Source: Platycnemis pennipes (lineage: Eukaryota; Arthropoda; Insecta; Odonata; Platycnemididae). Taken from it: DNA of 64,000 nucleotides. Below the pieces are notes generated by a model that worked only from the letters and a program-made list of their open reading frames with translations, ran no database searches and had not been told where the DNA came from. This document shows positions 49,423 through 58,817 of the stretch, one piece after another (position 1 is the stretch's first letter; every line of letters starts with the position of its first letter). Made by a program: the position numbers and the translations under genes. The stretch is taken from the NCBI GenBank assembly GCA_933228895.1, contig OW121846.1:109013054-109077053 (forward strand), given 5' to 3'.

Positions 49423-49740
49423 TTTCGATTGCCTCTTACTTTTCTCTGAATGTCTACATGGTGCCATAATAATAAAGTGGATGTTTTTCCCTCATACTTC
49501 ATGTATTAGTTAAGTAACACATCTACTCGGTTCACCCCACGGGCTATATAATATCGTGATCCATTAGTAGGTTTTAAGATAGTAATGCTAAGTTTTTGTT
49601 ACCTTCTTTGGTTATTACATCGACCCGAGTAGGTCTATAGGGTTACTATATAATGTCTCTGCGGTGCAAACGGGTGCTAACAATATTATCACTTTCTTCT
49701 CAGACTGTTTCAGCGGATGCGACCCTACCGGCACCAATTA

Positions 49741-50206
49741 CCCTGGTGAAAATAAACCGTGACAGACAGTGTGACAACAGTGTGTATCACACTGTGCAAG
49801 TGTATTTTCACAGTGTATGTACACTGTGCGCACAGTGTCCTCCCTTCAAAGCGTGATGGACAGTGTGACCACAATGTGCTGCTCACTGTACAAGACTATT
49901 AGTCACAGTGTCCTCACAATGTGATCCCTTCAAACCGTGATGGATATTGTGACCACAATGTGCAGCACAATGTACATGGGTATTAATCACAGTGTCCTCA
50001 CAATGTGTGCACTGCGTCTTCACACTGTGAACACACTGTACAGTGTCACAGTGTCTATCACGCTTTCTGCACGCTTTTGAGTCCCAATTTACGCTTTTGT
50101 CACGGTGTATGCACACTGTAATCACACTCACATTGTAAGCACACTGTGTTCACGCTTCTGTCGCATTGTCAGTCACACTGTCTGTCACGGTTTATTTTCA
50201 CCAGGG
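49741..50206. mobile_element. MITE made of CACAGTGT palindromes, 466 bp
   Basis: Ends CCCTGGTGAAAATAAACC and GGTTTATTTTCACCAGGG are part of ~35-bp inverted repeats flanked by TA (49739-49740 and 50207-50208). Most of the interior consists of CACAGTGT/ACACTGTG words in both orientations, interrupted by CCTTCAAA-CGTGATGGA blocks. No coding capacity. The TA target suggests a Tc1/mariner-like origin, but the mobilising family is not identifiable. Confidence 0.85.
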
Positions 50207-50501
50207 TATCTACTTATGTAAAATGTCAGACGTTCATAAAATTACACACTATTTTCGTTCGGTCCAAAAAACCAGATCTTAGAGAGCATAAAAACCCACC
50301 TTATATTCAAAATACGTCAGTTCTCACTTCTGAATGGGATTTGGTACTTTTTTGTATGATCCCTCCAAGTATTATTTCCCTCTCATCTTCCCATTAAACA
50401 CAAAATGTGCAGATGAGTGTCTGACACGCTGCGCTTCAGCTGCCGCGAAGGCGTTGCTGCAGCGCGTCTAGCACTCCTAAACTTCCCTTTTTTGAATGTC
50501 G

Positions 50502-50611
50502 GATGCGCTGCAAACGGGTGTCAGCAGCGTTGCACAAGCACGTCAGGAGCGCTGCACAAGCGTGTAACGATCGCTTCAAAGGCATGTCAGAATCGCTGAA
50601 AATGCATGCCT
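50502..50611. repeat. Subterminal array of five 22-bp repeats
   Basis: Five contiguous 22-bp units at 50502, 50524, 50546, 50568 and 50590. Their approximate consensus core is CGCTGCACAAGCGTGTCA preceded by four variable bases. Equivalent arrays occur near the same end of the inner copies (about 51139-51250, and 58590-58705 inverted), and related GCGCTGC repeats lie near the opposite end. Possible transposase-binding sites; this is inference. Confidence 0.75.
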
Positions 50612-51982
50612 GATGCTCCAATATAGTGACCCACGCAGCAAACTTCCAGGAAAATGTGCCATGAAGCCGCCTCGGAGGCACCTAAAAAAAGCAAAGAAGG
50701 CACCTTTTTCACGCATCTTTTATGGCACCTTTAAGCGCGTTAAAAAGGCACCACTTAACGGCACATTTTAGGTACTAGTAAGGCAGTTGGAAAACGTGTG
50801 ACAAGCATTAATAAATCCTTACTAATCCCATGGCTCATAAAACAATCAATAGAACATGAACCCAAATGCATTAACTATTTAAAAAATCATTCTAATATCC
50901 TTGGATGGGTGCATCTATCACCAAAATTGAAAAAAATAAAGTTAAGCAATCGTGGTTCTCACTTACTTATTAATTACTAGTTCTACCTCGCATACCACAG
51001 ATACGCCTACCTAACAACCCAGTAAACACAAAATGTGCAGATGAGTGTCTGACACGCTGCGCGGCAGCGCTTCAGCTGCCGCGAAGGCGCTGCTGCAGCG
51101 CGTCTAGCACTCCTAAACTTCCCTTTTTTGAATGTCGATTGCGCTGCAAACGGGTGTCAGCAGCGTTGCACAAGCACGTCAAGAGCGCTGCACAAACGTG
51201 TCACGATCACTTCAAACGCATATCAGAATCGCTGAAAATGCATGCCTGGTGCTCCACTAGTGACCCACGCAGCACACTTCCAGGAAAATGTGCCTTGAAG
51301 CCGCCTCGGAGGCACCTAATAAAGGCACAGAAGACACCATTTTCACGCATCTTTTATGGCACCTTTAAGCGCGTTAAAAAGGCACCACTTAAAGGCACAT
51401 TTTAGGTACTAGCAAGACACTTGGAAAACGTGTGACAAGCATTAATATATCCTTGCTAATCCCATGGCTCCTAAACCATTCAGTATAAAATGTACCCAAA
51501 TGCATTAACTAATGCACAAACAATCATTCTAATATACCTGGAGCACCTATTACCAAAATTGTAAAAAATGAAGGAAATCAAACGAAGTTCTCACTTAATG
51601 GATACTAGTTGAAACTCGCTTACTACAGATACGCCTCACTAACAACCTTCTGACTATCCTACTATCCTTTGATATACGACCGAACACATTTTCCAATTGT
51701 GAGAAACCCGCGTGTGCTTGCAGGCGCGTAGTGTCGCGCCTTGTGGACTCTCCAGCTCTCTGATGGGCTCCTAAGTCCTCCGGTAGAATGGTGAGAGTGA
51801 TCCTCCATGTCGAGCGGACGCTCAGACACAAGCGTTGGTCGGGCAAAAGATTTGGAACTGCAAAGATACAATTCGAAATTTCCGCCCGACGAGGCCGAAA
51901 AATTTTCCAAGTCCGAACTCTGGACTTAGAAAATTGTCGACCAATTTACTGAAAGTTTTTCCGCTGGATGCGGAGAGAACTT

Positions 51983-54676
51983 TCAGTCTCCTCCTTGACG
52001 GCTTCGCCGACGCTTCGTCGGCGGCTGGTCGGCGTCGTCTCCCGTAGCAGCTCGAGGTCTTGGGTGACGGTCCCAGGGCATCGGCGTCGCCGACGCTATG
52101 CGTCGGATCTCCGGGAACTTCGAGGTTTCCGCCGATTCGTAGAATCTCCTCGACAGATCCCGGAGATGCTCTCGGAGTGGCGTCTCTCCAGCGATGCTCC
52201 ATAGCTCTTCGTTGGATGGCCAATATCCCGGACGAAGCGCCTTTCGCAGGCACCGACGATCTGTGATCTCCAGCGTCGCGAGCGCCTTCTGCGTTGCCAA
52301 GCCGCTCCAAGCCGGCGCCGCGTATGTGATGGTGGGACGGAGGACGCTTTTCCATAGTCGGATCCTGGTTTGCCGGGAGATCGGTTGTCCGCCGAGAAGG
52401 CATGCTATTCGCGTTTTCCGCGAGAGCATCGCCGCTGCCGTTCTGGCTGCGTGTGGCTGCATGGAGAGGCGCCGATCCAAAGTGATGCCCAGGTAGAGCA
52501 CCGTCTCCGACCAAGGGATTTCCTCGTCGCCGACCAGCAGTTCTCCGGGAGTTCGAGCCGTCTTGGAAAAAACAATCGCCTGCGTTTTGCCGCAGTTAAC
52601 CGCGAATCGCCAGGTGGCGTACCAGGCGGTTAATTTGTCAACGGCCCTTTGTAGGTACTTCACCGCCTGGTATCCTTTTGTAGATCTCGAGAGAAGCGCC
52701 GCGTCGTCGGCGTAGAGCGCCGACGTCGTTTGGTGTCCGAAGTCCGCTGGGATGTCCGCGGTGAATATGCTGAATAGCAACGGAGAGATGGTGCTGCCCT
52801 GCGGCACGCCTGCTTTGATGTTGCGTCTCGTGGATTCTGCATCCCGCCAAATCACTTGGAAGCTGCGGTCCTGGAGCCAGTTGTTGATGAAAGCGCGCAT
52901 CCAAGCCGGGTAGCCGAAGCTCTCCAGCTTGTGGCGCAATCCGTCATGCCACACACGGTCGAACGCCTTGCTGATATCAAAGAAGGCGCCGACCGTTGTG
53001 TGCCACCAATTCATTCCGTCGGCTGCGAAGTTGATGATGCGCGCCGCTTGAAGACTGGTCGAGTGTTCCTCTCGGAATCCGAATTGGTGGTCCGGGACGA
53101 TGTTCATTGATGACGTGATGCGGCTTAGATGCTCCAGGAAGATCTTCTCAAGCAGCTTTCCAAGTGAGTTGAGCAAGGAAATCGGCCGAAAATTTTCCGC
53201 CTTGGACGCCGACTTTCCTTGCTTCGGGATGCAGATGATGCGGGCGTGTTTCCAAATGCTCGGGAAGTGCCCGAGTGCAAAGCAGGCGTTGAAAATTGAC
53301 ATCAAAGCGTACGCTATTGAGACGGGAATCTGTCTCAGCGCTTCGTTATTGATGCCGTCAGGGCCAGGCGCCTTTCTCCGCTTCAGCGCCTTCAGCGAAC
53401 TCCGGAGACAGACTGTGTCGACTGTCGGCGGCGCTTCTTCTCTTGCAGGCGTCGTCCGCGGCTGGCGTGGGAGGATGACTGGATGTTGTAAAGGATCAAT
53501 GGATCCCGGCTCCGCAGGAACCGTCGTGAAGGCTGCCTCGAGGTGCTCCGCTAGGAAGTTCGCTTTGTCATCCGCTGCGTAAAGGAGGCCGTGCGGCGTC
53601 TTGAGTGGCGCCTCTTCTGCGGCGTCCTTCCTGAGTGATCTCGCCATGCGCCAGATGGAGCCGTCCTCGGTGGAAAGATCTGCGAGCCGCTTGTCCCAGG
53701 TGTCCCGTCGAAATTCCCGGATCTGGTCCCTGATGCGGTGCTGCGCGACGTTCAAGCGCTGCTTGTCCGTTGGGCATCGGGAAATCTGGAAACGCTTCCG
53801 GAGAACGTTCTTTCTTCGGATGTTTTCCAGAATGGGCTCCGGAAGCGCCATGTAATTTCGCGGGCGGATGACTTTCTCCGGGACCGCGGCTCGGATCGCA
53901 GCATCCAGGGATGCTGTGACGGCTTCACAGCGGCTGTCTATATCTGCCGGCGTCTGCAAATCGAGCTCTGCCACGGGCGCGATTTCCGCCGTAGCCATTG
54001 CGCGGAATTTCGCCCAGTCAGCTTTCTCGAAGTCCAGGACCGTTCTTGGCGGTGCGATGATCGGGCGGCGTCCGAAGCGGAACACGACTGGGAGATGGTC
54101 GGAATCGAGGGCCATGTGCGCTGCTGCCGACAGGATACGAGGAAGACCACTGTGGAGAGCGATGTCCAAGACGTCTCCGCCGTCGTTGTGATGAAAATGC
54201 GTCGGCGTCCTCGGCGCCGCGACGGAGATGCCTTTGATCAGCGTCCATTGCCGCAGGTGATGTCCTCTGGCGTTTGGCGTCCTCGAGTGCCAGCTGTCGT
54301 GTTTTGCATTCAGATCGCCTGCTGCGATCGTCGGAGAGCCGCCGGTAAACAGAGCGTCGAGATCCCTCGTGTCCATGCGCGCGTTTGGACGCGCGTAGAC
54401 AGATGACAAACGGATTCTCCCGGATTCCAAGACGACGGAGATGGAAGTCGCCTCCACAGATCCGCTGACGGGCTCCGTTGGATATCGCTGCGCATGGAGA
54501 CGATCGGCCACCAAGATCGCCGTTCCGCCGCCTCTGGAGATGCGATCGTCTCGGAAGATGTGAAATCCCGGAATTGTCCAACGCATCTCTGGAGTGAGGT
54601 GCGTCTCCTGTAACAGAGCAACTTGGCATTTTTGCTGATGCAAAAAGGCAAGGAGCTCCGAGGTCTTTCTGCGCAC
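51983..54676 (-). CDS. Jockey ORF2: endonuclease and reverse transcriptase
   Basis: The frame is open for ~897 residues from the GTG at 54676 and extends further upstream without a stop, with SIACWNAGGAV preceding RRKTSELL. Endonuclease motifs: QETHL (~23), GGTAILV, GDLNAKHDSW (~120) and SDHLPV (~192). RT motifs: FRPISLLNSLGKLLE (~497), HQFGFREEHST, FFDISKAFDRVW (~565), AGVPQGSTISPLLF and LYADDAALL (~654). The C-terminal thumb-like region ends without RNase H, as usual in jockey. No ATG lies near the conserved N-terminus (the first in-frame ATG is ~30 residues in), so translation probably depends on coupling to ORF1. The protein would nick target DNA and copy the element RNA in place. Confidence 0.9.
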   Translation of the reverse strand: MRRKTSELLAFLHQQKCQVALLQETHLTPEMRWTIPGFHIFRDDRISRGGGTAILVADRLHAQRYPTEPVSGSVEATSISVVLESGRIRLSSVYARPNARMDTRDLDALFTGGSPTIAAGDLNAKHDSWHSRTPNARGHHLRQWTLIKGISVAAPRTPTHFHHNDGGDVLDIALHSGLPRILSAAAHMALDSDHLPVVFRFGRRPIIAPPRTVLDFEKADWAKFRAMATAEIAPVAELDLQTPADIDSRCEAVTASLDAAIRAAVPEKVIRPRNYMALPEPILENIRRKNVLRKRFQISRCPTDKQRLNVAQHRIRDQIREFRRDTWDKRLADLSTEDGSIWRMARSLRKDAAEEAPLKTPHGLLYAADDKANFLAEHLEAAFTTVPAEPGSIDPLQHPVILPRQPRTTPAREEAPPTVDTVCLRSSLKALKRRKAPGPDGINNEALRQIPVSIAYALMSIFNACFALGHFPSIWKHARIICIPKQGKSASKAENFRPISLLNSLGKLLEKIFLEHLSRITSSMNIVPDHQFGFREEHSTSLQAARIINFAADGMNWWHTTVGAFFDISKAFDRVWHDGLRHKLESFGYPAWMRAFINNWLQDRSFQVIWRDAESTRRNIKAGVPQGSTISPLLFSIFTADIPADFGHQTTSALYADDAALLSRSTKGYQAVKYLQRAVDKLTAWYATWRFAVNCGKTQAIVFSKTARTPGELLVGDEEIPWSETVLYLGITLDRRLSMQPHAARTAAAMLSRKTRIACLLGGQPISRQTRIRLWKSVLRPTITYAAPAWSGLATQKALATLEITDRRCLRKALRPGYWPSNEELWSIAGETPLREHLRDLSRRFYESAETSKFPEIRRIASATPMPWDRHPRPRAATGDDADQPPTKRRRSRQGGD

Positions 54677-54728
54677 GGCACCGCCTGCATTCCAGCAAGC
54701 AATGGAGAAGTCGGCGTCCTTGCGTTGT

Positions 54729-56456
54729 CTATCGAACGTGCCGGCTATTGAACGCCGGCAGATTCTGCAGCGTGGTGGTGATGTATGATAGCTGCGCTTG
54801 CAGCGACTGAGCGAAGGCGGTGAGGGACTCGACGGCGGCGGTCAGTTCGGCGATCGCTGCGGAGTCCGAGTTTCGGGCCTTGAAAAGGCCCTTTTGGTTG
54901 CCGGCGGGGGCGGCGATCTCTGGTGCTGCTGGCCGATCCTGGCGGCTCTGGCGGCGAAGCGGGACCTGCACGGAAGCGGCGGTCTCCTGCTGATACGTAG
55001 GAGGACGTACGATACTCGGGAGCGTCGGAAACGACGACGAATCCTCATCGGAAGCGGAGTTCCGGCGTCCTCTCTGCTGGTTGCGTGGCTGCTGCGGTGG
55101 CGGCTGCGGAATCTCGAGGCGCGGGCGCATCGTCGCGCGTTGTGGTGGCGCCTGGCGTTCCAAATTGCCGCTTTTCCAAGCATTCCTATTGCCCAGTGTC
55201 GGCACCTTGCCGTTCAGTGGGTTTTTAGGACGTTGCTGGTCCAGCGGATGCTGCGGAGGCTGCGGTTGCGGGCGGCGATGGGCAGGGGGTGCCTGCGTCT
55301 GCGGTTGTCCTTGTCGGCCGGCGCTTCCTGGACGGCTGCTCGGCTGGTTCTCCAGCTGTAAGGCGGCATTCTTTTTGCGACGTCTCCTTGGGCGGCGTCT
55401 GCGACGGTTGCCGCTCCTTTGGTCCAGGCGTTTCTGCTCTTCGTCCTGCCAGATGGCGCAGTCCTTGGAGCAGGCGACGTGCTCCTGATTGCAGTTGCAG
55501 CATTTCACCTCCTCGCTCCGGCAGTCAGCTCCGGGATGTGGGCCGGCGCATTTGTAGCACCGCGGGCTCGCGGTACAGAAGTCGCTGCCGTGGCCGTATC
55601 GACTGCACCTAAAGCACATCTGCGGTTGCGTGTGAAAGTAGTCTTTCACGACGCAGACCGCGTTGCCGATAGATTTTATCTGTCGGATGCGTCCCGCTGG
55701 CCAGGTGCTGGATTGGAGGACGGCAATGACAAAGACGCCAATTGGCGTCCCGTTGTTCCGCATTTGGCGAATTTTGCGGATGGGAACTCCCATCTCGAGC
55801 AGATCTTCTCTCAGCATCTCTGCGTCGTGGTATTCCGACAGGCCGCGGATTTGGAATGACGAAGTCCTTTCGTCCGCTGCTGCCCAGGTGGAAATCTGCG
55901 CATCTTTAGCCAGGAGCGCCGCTTTCAGAGTGGTGAAGTCTAACTGCGTCTTCGTGAGGACCTTAGTGACGTTGCCACGGGACGTCATGGTGAAGGTGAG
56001 GTCTTTGACGGATGCGCGAATGAGGTCGCGCAGCGCGCGGATATCCTTTACGTCGTATATCATGATAGGCGGCGGCCTCTTGGGTTTCGGGCCCGTCGGC
56101 GCCGCAGCGGCCGGACGCGCGGCCCCCGGGGAGGCTGGTCTGGATTCTGACGCAAGGTGAATGGACATGTCGTCGGCGATGCTGTCGTCGGCGTCCATGG
56201 CGTCTGTTGTATGCGCGTCGGCGCCTGTGGGAGCGTCGGTCGCGTTGTCCAAAAAGGGTTCCGCGCTGGTTTTCTGCCGCTTGGCTTGCGCCTCTTCGGC
56301 GGTGACAAACGGCCTTCTCTCGGTATTATTGCCCTCGGGCTTAGCGAATATAGGGACCGATCTAATCTTGATAGTCTTCCTTGGGATGATGAAGCCGTCT
56401 TCGTCGGCCCGGCTCTCCTGCGCGGGAGGCGCGACGGTGGCAGCGGGTGAGTCCAT
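54729..56456 (-). CDS. Jockey ORF1: Gag-like RNA-binding protein
   Basis: The start is taken at ATG 56456 (the upstream open frame to 56534 begins at TTG), giving about 575 residues. Order: acidic N-terminus, PPPIMIYDVKDIRALRDLI, a PRE_C2HC-type region (FQIRGLSEYHDAEMLREDL), then zinc knuckles CFRCSRYGHGSDFC, CYKCAGPHPGADC and CCNCNQEHVACSKDC. A very basic stretch, a long Pro/Gln/Arg-rich region and a C-terminal helical segment follow. Such proteins package LINE RNA. It stops at TAG 54729-54731, about 50 nt before the usual ORF2 start point, and the ORF2 frame is already open across this stop. Confidence 0.87.
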   Translation of the reverse strand: MDSPAATVAPPAQESRADEDGFIIPRKTIKIRSVPIFAKPEGNNTERRPFVTAEEAQAKRQKTSAEPFLDNATDAPTGADAHTTDAMDADDSIADDMSIHLASESRPASPGAARPAAAAPTGPKPKRPPPIMIYDVKDIRALRDLIRASVKDLTFTMTSRGNVTKVLTKTQLDFTTLKAALLAKDAQISTWAAADERTSSFQIRGLSEYHDAEMLREDLLEMGVPIRKIRQMRNNGTPIGVFVIAVLQSSTWPAGRIRQIKSIGNAVCVVKDYFHTQPQMCFRCSRYGHGSDFCTASPRCYKCAGPHPGADCRSEEVKCCNCNQEHVACSKDCAIWQDEEQKRLDQRSGNRRRRRPRRRRKKNAALQLENQPSSRPGSAGRQGQPQTQAPPAHRRPQPQPPQHPLDQQRPKNPLNGKVPTLGNRNAWKSGNLERQAPPQRATMRPRLEIPQPPPQQPRNQQRGRRNSASDEDSSSFPTLPSIVRPPTYQQETAASVQVPLRRQSRQDRPAAPEIAAPAGNQKGLFKARNSDSAAIAELTAAVESLTAFAQSLQAQLSYITTTLQNLPAFNSRHVR

Positions 56457-56639
56457 GGATGGTGTCAATGGAGCAGAGTGTTGACCGACGCCTCGCAAGG
56501 AGGCGTCGGGGCGGCGTCTGTAATTTAATTCCAAATTCGTGGTCCGTTCAGGCGTGGGTCATGTAGTGTCATACAATGATTCTAAGGTGATCAGGGAGAT
56601 CAAAGGCGTCCGGTGTATCAAGCAAGCGCTTCTCTAACA

Positions 56640-56702
56640 GGACTCCTCCGAAAGATCGAAAGATCGAAAGATGAAGTATGAAGTATCGAAAGATCGAAAG
56701 AT
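56640..56702. repeat. GATCGAAA simple repeats at the jockey 5' edge
   Basis: Several copies of CGAAAGAT, interrupted by GAAGTAT duplicates, lie immediately inside the right target duplication. This is the 5' edge of the LINE, whereas simple-sequence tails normally mark the 3' edge. Confidence 0.65.
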
Positions 56703-57460
56703 CAATTATGAGAAAGTGATTTGGAGGCCATATATACAGCTGCTGGCTGGCATTAAGTTGTTTGTGATTATTAACTTTACTTAAAGATTGACACGGATTA
56801 TTTGCGCCATTAAAACATTTCCCTAATAACCCTTTTGTGGATAAAAATAAGCATGACCATTATAAATATACATAACTGATACTCTTTCAACTCTGGGGGA
56901 GATAAATAAGTTTCCTCGATAATGCTGACAACATTTTCACGGCGAGCGCACCAGTAGTCACCCGTATTTTCTCTTAGTCCGATACCGTCTACGAAGGAAA
57001 GAGAAAAATCATCCGTAGACCAATTTTCAATTGCTCTTAAAGGTCGTGAATATCGTTTAAAACCACATTTCAGTTGTACTTTCACTCAGATCTGTTCTCG
57101 GATCAGATTATTCAAAAGACTACCTGCAGCGCTGTGGCAGCGCGTCCGCAACTTGCGGCTGTAGCGCTTCAAACACGATCTGAGAATGCGCATTGGATAT
57201 GTTTCTCGACAATTCGCTCTAGGAGAGCGCTGCTGAGACGCTGCTGGCGCGCTTCAGTTGACATGTGATGCACTGGCAGCGCTGACATCCTTGTGAAGCG
57301 CTGCTGCAGCTATGTGTGTTTACTGGGAACCTTCACCTAACTTCTCCTAACTTCTGTCTATCCTATCACCCTTCGATATACGACCTGACACATTGTCCGA
57401 TAATGGGAAAGTGACTTTGAGGCCATATATATACAGCTGCTGGCTGGCATTAAGTCGTTT

Positions 57461-58817
57461 CCCAGTAAACACACATAGCTGCAGCAACGCTTCACAAGGA
57501 TGTCAGCGCTGCCAGTGTAGCACATGTCAACTGAAGCGCGACAGCAGTGTCTCAGCAGCGCTCTCCTAGAGCGAATTGTCGAGAAACGCGTCTAATACGC
57601 ATTCGCAGCTCGTGTTTGAAGTGATGCAGCCGCAAGTTGCGGACGCGCTGCCACAGCGCTGCAGGTAGTCTTTTGAATAAGGCGTTCCTGATCTGATCTG
57701 AGAACAGATGTGAGTGAAAGGACATATGAAATGTGATTTTAAAAGCGATTCATGATCTTTAAGAGCGATTGAACATTGGCCACGGATGTTTTTTCTCAGC
57801 CCCTCGTAGACGGTATCGGACTTAGAGAAAGTACTGGTGCGCTCGCCGGGAAAAAGGTTTTTAGCATTATGGGGGTAACTCTTATTTATCTCTCCTGAAG
57901 TTTAAAGAATATCAGTTACGTATATTTATAATGGTCATGCTTATTTTTAACCACAAAATGGTTATTAGGGAAATGTTTTAACGGCACAAATTACTAGTGT
58001 CAATCTTTTAGTAAAGTTAATAATCACAAGCAACTTAATGCCAGCCAGCAGCTGTATATATGGCCTCAAAGTCACTTTCCCATTATCGGGAAATGTATCA
58101 GGTCGTATATTAAAGGATGATAATCTAGACAGAAGTTAGTTGCAGGTTGTTAGGTTAGGCGTATCTGTAGTATGCAAGGTAAAACTAGTAATCATTACGT
58201 AAGTGTGAACCTCGATTGTTTACCTTTATTTTTTTCAATTTTGGTGATAGGTGCACCCATGCAAGGTATATTAGAATGATTGGTTTTGTATTAGTTAATG
58301 CCTCTGGGTACATTTTATATTGAATGTTTTAGGAGTCGTGGGGTTAGTAAGGATATATCAATGCCTTCATACGTTTTCCAAGTGCCTTACTAGTACCTAA
58401 AATATGCCTTTAAGTGGTGCCTTTTTAAGGCGCCTAAATGGTGCCTTAAAAGGTTCCTTAAAAGGTGCCTTAAAAGGTGCGTGAAAAAGGTGCCTAAAAG
58501 GTGCCCTCTGTGCCTTTTTCAGGTGCCTCCGAGGCGGCTTCATGGCACATTTTCCTGGGAGTGTGCTACGTGGGTCACTAGTGGAGCATCAGGCATGCAT
58601 TTTCAGCGATTCTGACATGCTTTTGAAGCGATCGTTACACGCTTGTGCAGCGCTCCTGACGTGCTTGTGCAACGCTGCTGACACCCGTTTGCAACGCATC
58701 CGACATAAAAGGGACGTTTGGGAGTGCTAGACGCGCTGCATCAGCGCCTTCGCGGCAGCTGAAGCGCTGCCGCGCAGCGCGTCAGACACGCAACTGCAGA
58801 ATTTTGTGTTTACTGGG
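57461..58817. mobile_element. Inner copy E2, uninterrupted, inverted
   Basis: An uninterrupted 1357-bp copy in inverted orientation relative to E0 and E1. It begins CCCAGTAAACACACATAGC and ends AAAATTTTGTGTTTACTGGG or close variants, flanked by TT (57459-57460 and 58818-58819). Flanking E0 sequence rejoins as AAGTCGTTT-GTGATTA. No open frame with a domain is present. It contains an internal array of GGTGCCTTAAAA-type ~12-bp repeats at about 58415-58530. Confidence 0.88.
58415..58530. repeat. GGTGCCTTAAAA tandem array in E2
   Basis: About nine degenerate ~12-bp units of the type GGTGCCTTAAAA, expanded relative to the equivalent parts of E0 (near 50675-50770) and E1 (near 51305-51405). This partly explains the greater length of E2. 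Confidence 0.65.

Larger units (their letters stand above)
51707..56702 (-). mobile_element. Jockey-clade LINE, about 5 kb, ORFs open
   Basis: A non-LTR retrotransposon inserted in E1 and flanked by a 13-bp duplication (CAATTGTGAGAAA at 51694-51706, CAATTATGAGAAA at 56703-56715, 12 of 13 identical). It has a 5' leader, a Gag-like ORF1, an endonuclease/RT ORF2 and a ~276-nt 3' region. It is strikingly GC-rich against the AT-rich surroundings. The 3' end shows no poly(A), while the 5' edge carries GATCGAAA repeats. Both coding frames are free of stops, consistent with a fairly recent insertion. Confidence 0.88.
51018..57327. mobile_element. Inner copy E1, carrying a jockey LINE
   Basis: Begins CCCAGTAAACACAAAATG and ends CTATGTGTGTTTACTGGG, flanked by AA (51016-51017 and 57328-57329). 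E0 sequence on both sides rejoins as CTAACAA-CCTTC, as seen uninterrupted in E1 itself. E1 is split by a jockey element (51707-56702). Without it and one 13-bp duplication, E1 is about 1301 bp, the same length as E0. Confidence 0.85.

Noticed and set aside
49741..50206. CRISPR-like array of short repeats
   Set aside because: Repeat words are irregularly spaced and in both orientations, bounded by inverted repeats with TA duplication, in eukaryotic DNA. It is a MITE.
54018..54702. Minus-strand open frames overlapping jockey ORF2 in other frames
   Set aside because: Low-complexity arginine/serine translations of GC-rich sequence; the true frame has all endonuclease and RT motifs.
51835..56484. 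Many long plus-strand open frames (for example 53738-54406, 54798-55361, 55663-56160)
   Set aside because: They are antisense shadows of the GC-rich jockey ORFs, with arginine/serine-rich composition and no domains.
57328..57460. A separate small element between two facing CCCAGTAAACAC tips
   Set aside because: The segment matches the interior of E0/E1 and is simply the piece of E0 left between two insertions.
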